From JBEKJU01 sp050011095 (GTDB taxonomy: Bacteria > Desulfobacterota > Syntrophorhabdia > Syntrophorhabdales > WCHB1-27): a DNA stretch of 47,265 nucleotides. The translations under genes were made by a program, and so were the position numbers. This document shows positions 34,136 to 42,063 of the stretch, piece after piece (position 1 is the first letter of the stretch; each line of letters opens with the position of its first letter). Under the pieces are notes generated by a model. It saw nothing but the letters and a program-made list of their open reading frames with translations, had not been told where the DNA came from and did not search any database. The stretch spans positions 1-47,265 of the forward strand of contig JBEKJU010000001.1 of NCBI GenBank assembly GCA_050011095.1. The letters are read 5' to 3'.

Positions 34136-36037
34136 ATGAAGAAAGTGGTGATAGGGACGGCGGGCCACATCGACCACGGCAAGACGGCGCTCATCAGGGC
34201 GCTCACCGGCATCGACTGCGACAGACTCAAGGAGGAGAAGGAACGGGGCATCACCATCGAGCTTGGTTTTGCCTATTACCGCTTCGGGGACGATATCCTC
34301 GTCGGCATCGTCGATGTGCCCGGTCATGAGCGGTTCGTCAGACATATGGTGGCAGGGGCATGGGGCATTGACATGGTGCTCTTTGTCGTCGCCGCGGATG
34401 AGTCGATCATGCCCCAGACCAGGGAGCATATGGACATCTGCGAGCTTCTCGGCGTCAAGAGGGGGATTGTCGCGATAACGAAGAAAGACCTCGTCGACAA
34501 TGAGATGGTCGAACTCGTTACCGAAGAGGTGAAGGACCTGGCGAAGGGGAGGTTCCTCGAAAACGCCCCCATCATCCCCGTATCGTCGACGACGGGCGAA
34601 AACATCGACGTCCTCCGGGAGTGCATAAGGCAGAAGGCGGCGGAGATAGAGGAAAGATCGACGGAAGGCATCTTCAGGCTTCCCGTGGACCGGGTTTTCA
34701 CGATAAGGGGCTTCGGGACGATCGTCACGGGGACATGCATCTCCGGGGGTGTCCGCGCGGGGGAGGAGGTGGAGATCTACCCTTCCGGCAAAAGGGCCAG
34801 GATCAGGACCGTTCAGGCGTACCACGAAGACGTCAAGGAGGCCGCGCCCGGCGAGCGGGTCGCCCTCAACCTCCAGGGCATCGAGAAACACGAGATAGAG
34901 AGGGGCACGATAATAGGACGGCCCGACAGTCTGATCCTTATGAACCGGATCGACGCCACCCTGCGCTATCTGAAGCTCCCCTTCAAACCCATCAAGAATA
35001 ACACCATACTCCGTTTTCATATCGCGACCGCCCAGGTGGAAGCGAGGCTCATCCTCCTCGACCGGGCAACAATCGCGCCGGGAGAAGAGGCCTTCGTCCA
35101 GTTCTCCTTTGCCGAGCCCATGGTGGTTCTCCCCGGCGACCGCTACATCCTCCGGGGATCGTACGCCATACAAACCCTCGGGGGCGGAACGGTCCTCGAC
35201 ATCGCCCCCGGCAGGCACAAAAAGCTCTCACAGGGCCTGGACGGCATATACGGACTGCTGCAGAAGGGATCCGCGAGGCAGAAGGCGGAATACCATCTCG
35301 AAAAGGGCGGCTACAAGGGGATGAGCAGGGACTACCTCGCGGTGCTTCTCGGCGTCGGCCGGGACGCCATGGAGGCGATCGCGGCGGAACTCGCGGCCGA
35401 ACAGACTGTCAAGGCGGTGGGAAAAACACTCGTCCGGACCGGGCGGTTCCAGGCGTACAAGGGCCTCCTCAAGGCGCTCCTTACGGAATTTCACGCAAAG
35501 AACCCGCTGAAGATAGGGATTTCACGGGAGGAACTGCGGACAAGACTACCCGAGGTTGACCAGCAGGTCTTCCAGGCGGCTTTGGAAGATGTCGTGGCGG
35601 AAGGGGCCGCCCGTATCGAGAAGGACAGGGTGGGACTCCCCACGACCGGGCAGGAATCCTCTCAATCGGTCGAACGGCTGGAGACGGAGATCGTCAGGAT
35701 ACTCGACACGCAGGGCCTCACGCCGGCGGCCTACGGCGAGATCGCCCAGGAGCTGCGGATAAAGGAGGGCGATCTCAGGGACGTCCTCGGGAAGCTCATC
35801 TATCAGGGAAAGGTCGTCAAGGTAAAGGGCGACATGTACTTCAGCGGGAAGCACATCGAGGAGGTGAAGAGGACCGTGAAGGACCACCTCGCCAGGAACA
35901 AGGAGATGTCGCCAACGGATTTCAAGGCCCTCTTCGGGCTCTCCAGGAAATATATGATCCCCCTCCTCGAATATCTCGACGAGATAAAACTGACCATAAG
36001 GATGGGGGATAAGCGGGTCTTGAGAACGGGGGCGTGA
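34136..36037 (+). CDS. selB: Selenocysteine-specific elongation factor
   Basis: A 633-residue translation GTPase that delivers Sec-tRNA to UGA codons beside a SECIS hairpin. G1 GHIDHGKT at 10-17, switch II DVPGHERF, G4 variant ITKKD, EF-Tu-like beta-barrel domains II and III, then the SelB-specific C-terminal winged-helix repeats (about 390-630) that bind the mRNA hairpin. It implies selA, selC, selD and selenoproteins elsewhere; none is in this window. ATG 34136 is used, with an in-frame GTG two codons earlier possible. No clear Shine-Dalgarno. Confidence 0.95.
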   Translation: MKKVVIGTAGHIDHGKTALIRALTGIDCDRLKEEKERGITIELGFAYYRFGDDILVGIVDVPGHERFVRHMVAGAWGIDMVLFVVAADESIMPQTREHMDICELLGVKRGIVAITKKDLVDNEMVELVTEEVKDLAKGRFLENAPIIPVSSTTGENIDVLRECIRQKAAEIEERSTEGIFRLPVDRVFTIRGFGTIVTGTCISGGVRAGEEVEIYPSGKRARIRTVQAYHEDVKEAAPGERVALNLQGIEKHEIERGTIIGRPDSLILMNRIDATLRYLKLPFKPIKNNTILRFHIATAQVEARLILLDRATIAPGEEAFVQFSFAEPMVVLPGDRYILRGSYAIQTLGGGTVLDIAPGRHKKLSQGLDGIYGLLQKGSARQKAEYHLEKGGYKGMSRDYLAVLLGVGRDAMEAIAAELAAEQTVKAVGKTLVRTGRFQAYKGLLKALLTEFHAKNPLKIGISREELRTRLPEVDQQVFQAALEDVVAEGAARIEKDRVGLPTTGQESSQSVERLETEIVRILDTQGLTPAAYGEIAQELRIKEGDLRDVLGKLIYQGKVVKVKGDMYFSGKHIEEVKRTVKDHLARNKEMSPTDFKALFGLSRKYMIPLLEYLDEIKLTIRMGDKRVLRTGA

Positions 36038-36067
36038 GTAAATGCCTTCGCATGCAACCCGGTATGC

Positions 36068-37003
36068 CTACCGTTTCATCTTCTTCATGATGCTCCGCAG
36101 GAACGACCGGTCTTCATCCTTCTTTTCCGTCTCCCTTTGCACCCTCGCATAGGGCAGGCTCTCGTCCTGCCCCTTCCCGGACATGGCGTGCATCGCCTTC
36201 GACACCTCCTTGAAACCTATCCTCCTCGCCTGGTAGGCGGCGCCGATGAGGAGGCAAAGGTCGCAAAGGGCGACTACGGTCCGGGGAAGACCCTTGGCAA
36301 AACGCTGGATGACGTCGAGGGCCTCCTCCGTGAAAATTGCCCTGTCCTCCTCGTATCCGGCCCTACCGATCCTGAACTCGATGAGGGCCGTCGTCTCCCG
36401 GAGGTCAAGGGGGACCAGATAGTACTTGACGGGGAGCCTCTGCCAGAACTCGGGGATGCCCTTCATCGTATCCCAGAGGGGCTTCTGCCCCGAGAGGATC
36501 ATGGTAAAGAGGTATTCCTTTTCGTGCGTCAGGTTGAGGAGCATCCGCAGGTCCTGCAGGACGTCCAGGCGCCGGCCCAACATGTGGGCCTCGTCGATAA
36601 CGATGACGGCCTTCCCCCCCGCCTTCTTCAGCTCCGTCAGTTCTTCCTTTATTTTCGTGAGGTTCAGGAACTTGTCGGCCTGGGGCCCCGCCTGGGCGAG
36701 GCTGCTGCTGATCTGCGCCATGATCTGGGCCACGGTAAGGGTCGGATGGTCGATGAAGGCATAACGAAACTTCTCCCCGTAGCTCCACTCCATCTCGGCG
36801 ATCAGCTTGAGGAGGAGCGTGGTCTTGCCGAGTCCCGCCTCCTCGGACACCAGGAGGGTGCCCCCCTTGTTCGTGTTGACCGCGTAAAGGAGCCGCTCGA
36901 AGCATTCATAGTACTGCCCGCCCAGATGCATCATCTCGTTATCCGGCGCGAGGTGGAAGGGGTCTCTCTTGAAGCCCCAGTATTCGAGGTACTCCTTACT
37001 CAC
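36068..37003 (-). CDS. ExeA/GspA-like AAA ATPase
   Basis: A 311-residue cytoplasmic ATPase. It opens with EYWGFKRDPFHLAPD, the typical start of ExeA and related ATPases, then Walker A SEEAGLGKTT (53-62), Walker B AVIVIDEAHML, a sensor-1-like MILSGQ segment and the C-terminal helical lid. ExeA proper adds a transmembrane helix and peptidoglycan-binding domain; both are absent, so this is a soluble variant of unknown duty. Start is GTG at 37003 with GGAGG about 12 nt upstream. Convergent with selB and ends in TAG. Confidence 0.75.
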   Translation of the reverse strand: MSKEYLEYWGFKRDPFHLAPDNEMMHLGGQYYECFERLLYAVNTNKGGTLLVSEEAGLGKTTLLLKLIAEMEWSYGEKFRYAFIDHPTLTVAQIMAQISSSLAQAGPQADKFLNLTKIKEELTELKKAGGKAVIVIDEAHMLGRRLDVLQDLRMLLNLTHEKEYLFTMILSGQKPLWDTMKGIPEFWQRLPVKYYLVPLDLRETTALIEFRIGRAGYEEDRAIFTEEALDVIQRFAKGLPRTVVALCDLCLLIGAAYQARRIGFKEVSKAMHAMSGKGQDESLPYARVQRETEKKDEDRSFLRSIMKKMKR

Positions 37004-37068
37004 GGGTACTCACGCCTCCCATGGACCCTTGATTCATGTCCTGTCGCAATCCGTCCCCCTTGCCGTGG

Positions 37069-37689
37069 TCACGGCCTGCACAGCCTGCACGGCACATAGC
37101 CTATCCGTATGGGATCGACCCGGTCCCTGAAGATGATCCTGTTCTTTTCAGGGATTTTGTTGCTCAAGGGGCAGGAGGGCTTGTGGAAGGTGTAGGTCCG
37201 CTTGTTCCCGATGTAATAGGGGTTCGTCTGGCTCTTCTCCTCCTGCCAGAGGCCCGCGTACTTACTCGAGGCCTCCTTCTCGTAGCGGAGCAGCATATCC
37301 CTGTACATCAGATTGGGGGGCCGCGCGTTCGCGCGGGCATAGCCCAGCCGGACAAGCTCACCGTTGACGAACGTGTTCTTCACATAGACGTAGGCGAGCA
37401 GCCTCCCCTCGGCATCTTTCCTGTCCGCGTCGAATTCGAGGCGCACCTTCTTGAGCAGCACGAGACCCTTGCTGTATTTCATCGCCTCCCGCGCGTAGAA
37501 CTGGGGGCCTCCCTCGTTCTTTTTCAGATGGGGCGCGTCGATGCCCTGATAGCGGACGATGTCGCCGTTCTCCAGCATAAAGGTGTTGCCGTCGATCACC
37601 TTCGTGACGAGAAACTCTTTCTCCTTCGCCTCGCAGGGGGGAAGACAGAGGGCAAACACAATGAGCGCTATGACCAAAAGATTATGCAT
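37069..37689 (-). CDS. SNase-like protein with altered active site and Ada-like zinc region
   Basis: A 206-residue exported protein. ATG 37689 gives a clean signal peptide (MHNLLVIALIVFALCLPPCEA). The staphylococcal-nuclease fold follows (VIDGNTFML, VRYQGIDAP, then EGRLLAYVYV). Compared with staphylococcal nuclease, D21 is Asn (DGN for DGD) and the general base E43 is His (DAPH for DTPE), while the arginines equivalent to R35 and R87 remain. The C-terminus (YIGNKRTYTFHKPSC, then GYVPCRLC) resembles the metal-binding module of Ada, common as a tail on bacterial SNase proteins. Nuclease activity is therefore doubtful. It is monocistronic. Confidence 0.75.
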   Translation of the reverse strand: MHNLLVIALIVFALCLPPCEAKEKEFLVTKVIDGNTFMLENGDIVRYQGIDAPHLKKNEGGPQFYAREAMKYSKGLVLLKKVRLEFDADRKDAEGRLLAYVYVKNTFVNGELVRLGYARANARPPNLMYRDMLLRYEKEASSKYAGLWQEEKSQTNPYYIGNKRTYTFHKPSCPLSNKIPEKNRIIFRDRVDPIRIGYVPCRLCRP

Positions 37690-37835
37690 GCGCGAAGAGA
37701 TTCTACACCATTTTCCCTCCGCAATAAACATCTTCCCGCGCAAGTCCGTTCCCGCCCGGAAATAGCGCGGACAATCGACGATCCCCCCCCGGCCGGCTCG
37801 CCTGTTTCGTCGGGACGGCCGCTTTCAAACTTCCC

Positions 37836-37865
37836 TTGACACGGTCCCGCCCTTAGGTATAAGAT
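37836..37865 (+). promoter_or_regulatory. Promoter of the thiolase gene
   Basis: TTGACA (37836-37841) with TATAAG at 16 bp (37858-37863) or TAAGAT at 18 bp (37860-37865). The leader is about 185 nt, long for this window, and I recognise no riboswitch in it. Confidence 0.6.
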
Positions 37866-38060
37866 AGGAGAGTGTTTTATAGATTGAAATGGCTGACCGC
37901 TCAATGAAATGGAGCGATCGGCGGCTCCGGTCGCGTCGGATAGTGTCGCATCGGGTAGATCGGGGGAACCCTTTCGCCTTGATTGGAGCATCCGAACACG
38001 GGCGATCGCACTGTTTTTACGCGTTACGGGTGAAACCAAATAAAAAGGAGGAGGTACCCA

Positions 38061-39266
38061 ATGAAAAGCTACACGAAGGCGTATATACCCTACGGCGGTT
38101 ATTACTCGACCCCTTTCAGCCGCTGGCAGGGGAGTATGCAGAATGACAACGCGGTAAGCCTTGCCGCCAATACGGCGAGAAGATGGTTCCTGGAGAAGAG
38201 GCATCTCGACCCCACCATTATCGACTATCTGTTCCTGGGGACCACGGTCGCCCAGAACCACTGGTTCTGCGCCCACAACTGGGCAGGGGCCCTGCTGACG
38301 GACGACAAAAGGTTCGTCCCCGGCCTCTTCGTCAACCAGGCATGCTCGACCTCCACGACGATCCTTAACCTCGCGGCGAAGGATGTGGAACTGGGCGTAT
38401 ACGAAATAGGCTACGGCCTGATGACCGACCGCTGTTCGAACGGACCCCACACGATATGGCCCGACCCCCTGGGTCCCGGTGGCCAGCCCGACAGGGAAGA
38501 CTGGAACATGGATAACTTCGGCGGGAACCCGAAGCACCGTTCCCCCATGGTGCAGACCGCCGAGAACGTGGCGAAAGAGGTGGGCATCACCAAGGAGGAG
38601 TGCGACGCCGTCGTCCTGAGACGGTACGAGCAGTTCATGGAGGCCCGCGCGAATGACAGGGCCTTCCAGAAGCGTTACATGTTCGCCCCGGAGCTCACGG
38701 TAACAAGGAAGAAGACGAAGCTCCTCGAAGAGGACGAGGGCTGGACTCCCACCACGGCAGAAGGTCTGGCCAGGCTGAAGCCCGTCGTGCCCGGAGGCTG
38801 CCTCAGCTTCGGCGCCCAGACGTTCCCCGCCGACGGCAACTGTGGCATCATCGTCGCGACGAGGGAGAGGGCCAAGGAGATGAGCACGGACCCGAAGATA
38901 GAGATCCAGATCGTTTCCTACGGCTTCGCACGGGTCAAACCCATGTTCATGCCTGCGGCGCCGATCCCTGCGGCCCAGATGGCCATTGAGAACGCAGGCA
39001 TATCGCTGAACGACGTGAAGGCAATCAAGACCCACAACCCCTTCGCCGTCAACGACCTCGCCTTCTCGAAGAAGACGGGCTACGACGTCATGAAGATGAA
39101 CAACAACGGATCGTCACTGATCTACGGCCATCCCCAGGGACCGACAGCGGGAAGGGCCGTCATAGAGCTGATAGAGGAGCTGGTCCTCCTCGGCGGTGGC
39201 TACGGCCTCTTTACCGGCTGCGCGGCCGGTGATACCGCCGCCGCCCTGGTCGTGAAGGTAGGATAG
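38061..39266 (+). CDS. Thiolase-family acyltransferase
   Basis: A 401-residue thiolase-fold enzyme for acyl-CoA cleavage or condensation. The acyl-accepting Cys is in NQACSTSTT (about 95); Asn in THNPFAVND, His in GHPQGPTAGR and the second Cys in FTGCAAGDT follow, so all four catalytic positions are filled. The GHP motif is unusual (GHPxGASGAR in typical thiolases). It could act in beta-oxidation or aromatic-acid degradation, but no pathway genes flank it. It has a strong GGAGGAGG site, its own promoter and a perfect terminator, suggesting high expression of a single-gene unit. Confidence 0.85.
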   Translation: MKSYTKAYIPYGGYYSTPFSRWQGSMQNDNAVSLAANTARRWFLEKRHLDPTIIDYLFLGTTVAQNHWFCAHNWAGALLTDDKRFVPGLFVNQACSTSTTILNLAAKDVELGVYEIGYGLMTDRCSNGPHTIWPDPLGPGGQPDREDWNMDNFGGNPKHRSPMVQTAENVAKEVGITKEECDAVVLRRYEQFMEARANDRAFQKRYMFAPELTVTRKKTKLLEEDEGWTPTTAEGLARLKPVVPGGCLSFGAQTFPADGNCGIIVATRERAKEMSTDPKIEIQIVSYGFARVKPMFMPAAPIPAAQMAIENAGISLNDVKAIKTHNPFAVNDLAFSKKTGYDVMKMNNNGSSLIYGHPQGPTAGRAVIELIEELVLLGGGYGLFTGCAAGDTAAALVVKVG

Positions 39267-39287
39267 GCGCGATCGCCATGGTTCCGG

Positions 39288-39325
39288 GGGCCGTTCCTCG
39301 TCCGGATGAGGAACGGCCCTTTTTT
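39288..39325 (+). terminator. Rho-independent terminator of the thiolase gene
   Basis: A perfect 12-bp stem (39288-39299 with 39308-39319), 8-nt loop, followed by TTTTTT at 39320-39325, 22 bp after the thiolase stop. The best terminator in the window. Confidence 0.92.
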
Positions 39326-39351
39326 CACCCGCCCTAAGGGCTCGGAAGACC

Positions 39352-40320
39352 TCAGAAGCGGTACCCCAGCCCGCAGAGAATCACGTCGCTGTCGCTGTCG
39401 CGGTTCGTGACGACCCTGCTCCACGTGAGCCGCAGCGCCCAGTTCCGGTCGAGGCGGTAGCTGGCCGTCATGCTAAAAACACCCACCAGCCTCTCATCAT
39501 CGCCTGTCCCACTTCTATCGACGACAAGGTAAGGACCACCCCCTATCCCCAGGGAGAGGCGATCACCCAGAAAGGCCCGCGCAAGCCACAGTTGACCCAT
39601 GAGCCCGTCGCCGCGTCCGGCGTCGCTTGCGCCCTCGTGCAGCCATGTGACGGTCCATTCGAAGGGCCATTCCTCAAGGCTCCTCCGGTATTCGAGGGAA
39701 GCGGCGGCCGACCTGTCGGAATTGAAGCTGTTCATGATCGTTTGACCGAAAGAAAGGGTGACCTCATTGCGGTTCGGCTCTTCAGTCAGACGCCGTCCTC
39801 CGGCGGCGGGGGTTCCTCCAAGCTCGTATCCGATTCCCACAAGGGCCGAAATGTTGTCGTTCCCGTGCTCGACCGTGACCCAGTTGCCGCGCAGCTGCAC
39901 GAGCCAGGGGCCGTACGCGCGCCACGTCGCCGAGAGGCTGAACACGCCGCCCAAGCCGTGGCCGTTCCTGTACGATCCGCCTGTCGAATCCGGGGTCGTA
40001 TCGAAGTAGCCGTAAGGGCCAAGGCCTGCGGCGAGCGAAAGGCGGTCGCTCAGGACATCCGTCCGGACCCAGGCCTGAAAAACCGGCCCGTCCCGATGAT
40101 GATCGGGAACGTGCCCCTCGTTCAGGTACGAAAAGCTCCAGGCGAAATGTTCGCGAAACCTCTCCATATATTCGAGTTGCCAGGTGTACGACTCCGCCCC
40201 TGTCCCGGAATCCCGCATGCCTCCTCCCAGGACGTAGGCCTCCTGGGCATCCGCACTCCCGATGAAGAGGGCGGCCACGAGGGCCACGAGCACGCCGACG
40301 ATGGAGGATAGTCTCATCAT
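39352..40320 (-). CDS. Outer-membrane beta-barrel protein with internal duplication
   Basis: A 322-residue exported protein: signal peptide 1-25 (ending SADA), then alternating-hydrophobic beta strands ending in the aromatic Phe typical of barrel proteins (GLGYRF). It has two homologous halves (about 40-165 and 195-322), each with the string LEYxxx...W.F...LxEG...DGxxxQxWxxxxxLxDRLSLxxGxGPY, then GVFSxxAxxR and a closing GxGY. It may form one wide barrel or two small ones. Family not recognised. It is convergent with the thiolase gene. Confidence 0.7.
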   Translation of the reverse strand: MMRLSSIVGVLVALVAALFIGSADAQEAYVLGGGMRDSGTGAESYTWQLEYMERFREHFAWSFSYLNEGHVPDHHRDGPVFQAWVRTDVLSDRLSLAAGLGPYGYFDTTPDSTGGSYRNGHGLGGVFSLSATWRAYGPWLVQLRGNWVTVEHGNDNISALVGIGYELGGTPAAGGRRLTEEPNRNEVTLSFGQTIMNSFNSDRSAAASLEYRRSLEEWPFEWTVTWLHEGASDAGRGDGLMGQLWLARAFLGDRLSLGIGGGPYLVVDRSGTGDDERLVGVFSMTASYRLDRNWALRLTWSRVVTNRDSDSDVILCGLGYRF

Positions 40321-40663
40321 TATGGTATTGTGCCATCAGGCTGCCGCACCCGGCTCTCTTCGCGTTCCTGCCGAAAGCAGCCTTGCCTTTCGAGGACGTC
40401 CAGGATGCGAGGGCATTGACGGGCCTTCGTCACCTTATGGTAACATAAGTCGGAGGGCCAGGGCGAAAAGGTTACACGGGGCGATGCCTTTTTCGGACTT
40501 CCACCGGTTTTCTTGTAACCCTTTCGGCGCCGCCGACGACTTAAACGTTACGGGATCCTTCGAGAATGGGATTAAAAGGTGAAAGGCGGATACGGACAGG
40601 CCGGACATCTTACGCTCGGAGCCCTTTCGTCTTCCCCGAATTGGGTTATACTATCCGCAGCGT
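40321..40663. promoter_or_regulatory. Regulatory spacer before the sigma-factor module
   Basis: No gene seen. It holds TTGACG (40416-40421) followed by a perfect hairpin CTTATG-GTAA-CATAAG (40434-40449) where a -10 would lie, a longer GGTTACA/TGTAACC inverted pair, and TATACT (40647-40652) 11 nt before the sigma gene. The hairpin could be an operator. Which promoter is used cannot be decided. Confidence 0.4.
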
Positions 40664-41248
40664 ATGGAAAACGGTTCCCCTGTCCCCAGTGACGCCGACG
40701 TGATTTCCCGTGTTCTTGCCGGAGATGTCAATGCCTTCGAGCATCTGGTGCGCAGGTATCAATATCTCGTGTTGGCCCTCGTGAAAAGACATATACCCGC
40801 CGATTCCATGGAAGACACGATACAGGATATATACGTGAGGGCCTATAGATCGTTGCCGACCTTCAAAAAGAGCGACAGCTTCAGGCATTGGCTTTCCGTC
40901 ATTTCCGTGAGGACCTGCTATGATTTCTGGCGAAAATACTACAAATCCAGGGAACTGCCCATGAGTCGGCTTACGGAGGAACAACAGGCGTGGATCGAGG
41001 CGACCCTCGCCGATCAATCTGATGGCTCATCCTACGAGAAATATCTGCAAAAGGACGCGGCGGAGATACTCAACCTAGCCCTCGACAGGCTGTCGGCGGG
41101 GGATAGAATGGTGATGGAACTTGTCTACCTTGAAGGCCATTCCGTGAAGGAGGCAGCCGGTCTTCTCGGCTGGAGCACCGCTAATGTAAAGGTCCGTTTG
41201 TTCCGTACGCGGAAGAAACTCCGCGCATTGCTTGACCATACGAGATGA
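40664..41248 (+). CDS. ECF-type RNA polymerase sigma factor
   Basis: A 194-residue sigma-70 family factor with regions 2 and 4 only. Region 2 (about 15-85) includes AFEHLVRRYQ, DTIQDIYVRAYRSLPTF and the DNA-melting FRHWLSVISVRTCYDFWRK. Region 4 (about 135-190) has EGHSVKEAAGLLGWSTANVKVRLFRTRKKL. It should direct a small stress regulon. It is followed by a small membrane protein and a Spy-like protein, a layout typical of envelope or metal-stress control. Confidence 0.92.
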   Translation: MENGSPVPSDADVISRVLAGDVNAFEHLVRRYQYLVLALVKRHIPADSMEDTIQDIYVRAYRSLPTFKKSDSFRHWLSVISVRTCYDFWRKYYKSRELPMSRLTEEQQAWIEATLADQSDGSSYEKYLQKDAAEILNLALDRLSAGDRMVMELVYLEGHSVKEAAGLLGWSTANVKVRLFRTRKKLRALLDHTR

Positions 41249-41260
41249 GGAGGCCGGCCC

Positions 41261-41581
41261 ATGACAACACCCGGACAGAACGATCGGTTTGAATCATTGC
41301 TGAGACACGCCTACCGCGCGAGAGAATCCGCAGAGGTAGCCGCGGGATGGCAGGAAAGGCTCATGGCGCGCATCCGAAAGATAGGTCCCCTCGGGTCGGA
41401 GACGCCATTCCTGCCCCTCTTCGAGCAGTTCGTCTGGCGGCTCGTTCCGGTCGCGTCAGTGCTGGCCCTCGTGCTGATCGCCATCTTCATCACGTCCGAG
41501 ATCACCTCCTGGGCCGATCCGCTTCAACGTCTCATCCCCGATATGGAAGAGTCGATGCTCGTCCAGCTGCTCGGGGCATAA
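41261..41581 (+). CDS. Small membrane protein, likely anti-sigma or sensor partner
   Basis: A 106-residue protein with a charged cytoplasmic N-terminal half (about 1-60) and one transmembrane helix (about 63-80), then a 26-residue periplasmic tail. The zinc-binding anti-sigma (ZAS) HxxxCxxC motif is absent. By position between the sigma gene and the Spy-like gene it is probably the anti-sigma factor, but this is inference. GAGGAGG precedes the ATG, 12 bp after the sigma stop. Confidence 0.6.
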   Translation: MTTPGQNDRFESLLRHAYRARESAEVAAGWQERLMARIRKIGPLGSETPFLPLFEQFVWRLVPVASVLALVLIAIFITSEITSWADPLQRLIPDMEESMLVQLLGA

Positions 41582-41590
41582 GGAGGCATA

Positions 41591-42052
41591 ATGAAAAAAT
41601 GGAGGCTCATCACGGGCGTCGCCCTCGTGCTCGTCCTAGGTATCCTGATCGGCGCGGCGGGCACCCAGTTCTATCTTAAGCGCAGGTACCACTTCCCCCT
41701 TGACCACAGGGCGAGGACGGCCCGCCTCGTGAAAGCCCTTTCGAGGGACCTCAACCTGTCGCAGGACCAGAGGATCGCGACGGAAAAGATTCTCGACCGG
41801 ACGGCGGAAAGGCTCCGCGAGAACTACACCAGGGTACGGCCCGAGGCCGAGAGGATCGTCGCCGAGGGCTTCTCGGAGATAGAGACGCAGCTCACCGACG
41901 ACCAGAAGAAAAAATTTGAGGCCCTCAGGGAGACGTACAGGAGGCACAGGCGGTTCGGCGGCGGAACCGGACCCCGGTGGGCGCCCGATGCGGCCCGCGG
42001 CGGGCCCGACCGGGGACCACAGGCCGCGCCGAAGGACAGCCCCGATAAATAG
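41591..42052 (+). CDS. Membrane-anchored Spy/CpxP-like periplasmic sensor
   Basis: A 153-residue protein with an N-terminal membrane anchor (about 6-25) and a helical periplasmic domain with two LTxxQ-type motifs (LNLSQDQ and QLTDDQ), as in Spy, CpxP, ZraP and CnrX. These are metal- or misfolding-responsive chaperones and sensors. A Gly/Pro-rich disordered tail follows (about 125-153). Good AAGGAGG site. Third gene of the sigma module; ends in TAG. Confidence 0.75.
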   Translation: MKKWRLITGVALVLVLGILIGAAGTQFYLKRRYHFPLDHRARTARLVKALSRDLNLSQDQRIATEKILDRTAERLRENYTRVRPEAERIVAEGFSEIETQLTDDQKKKFEALRETYRRHRRFGGGTGPRWAPDAARGGPDRGPQAAPKDSPDK

Positions 42053-42063
42053 GCGACTTCCTC

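Noticed and set aside
37889..38146. Open frame in the thiolase leader as an upstream regulatory peptide
   Set aside because: It overlaps the thiolase start in another frame, has no ribosome site, and looks like ordinary GC-rich open frame.
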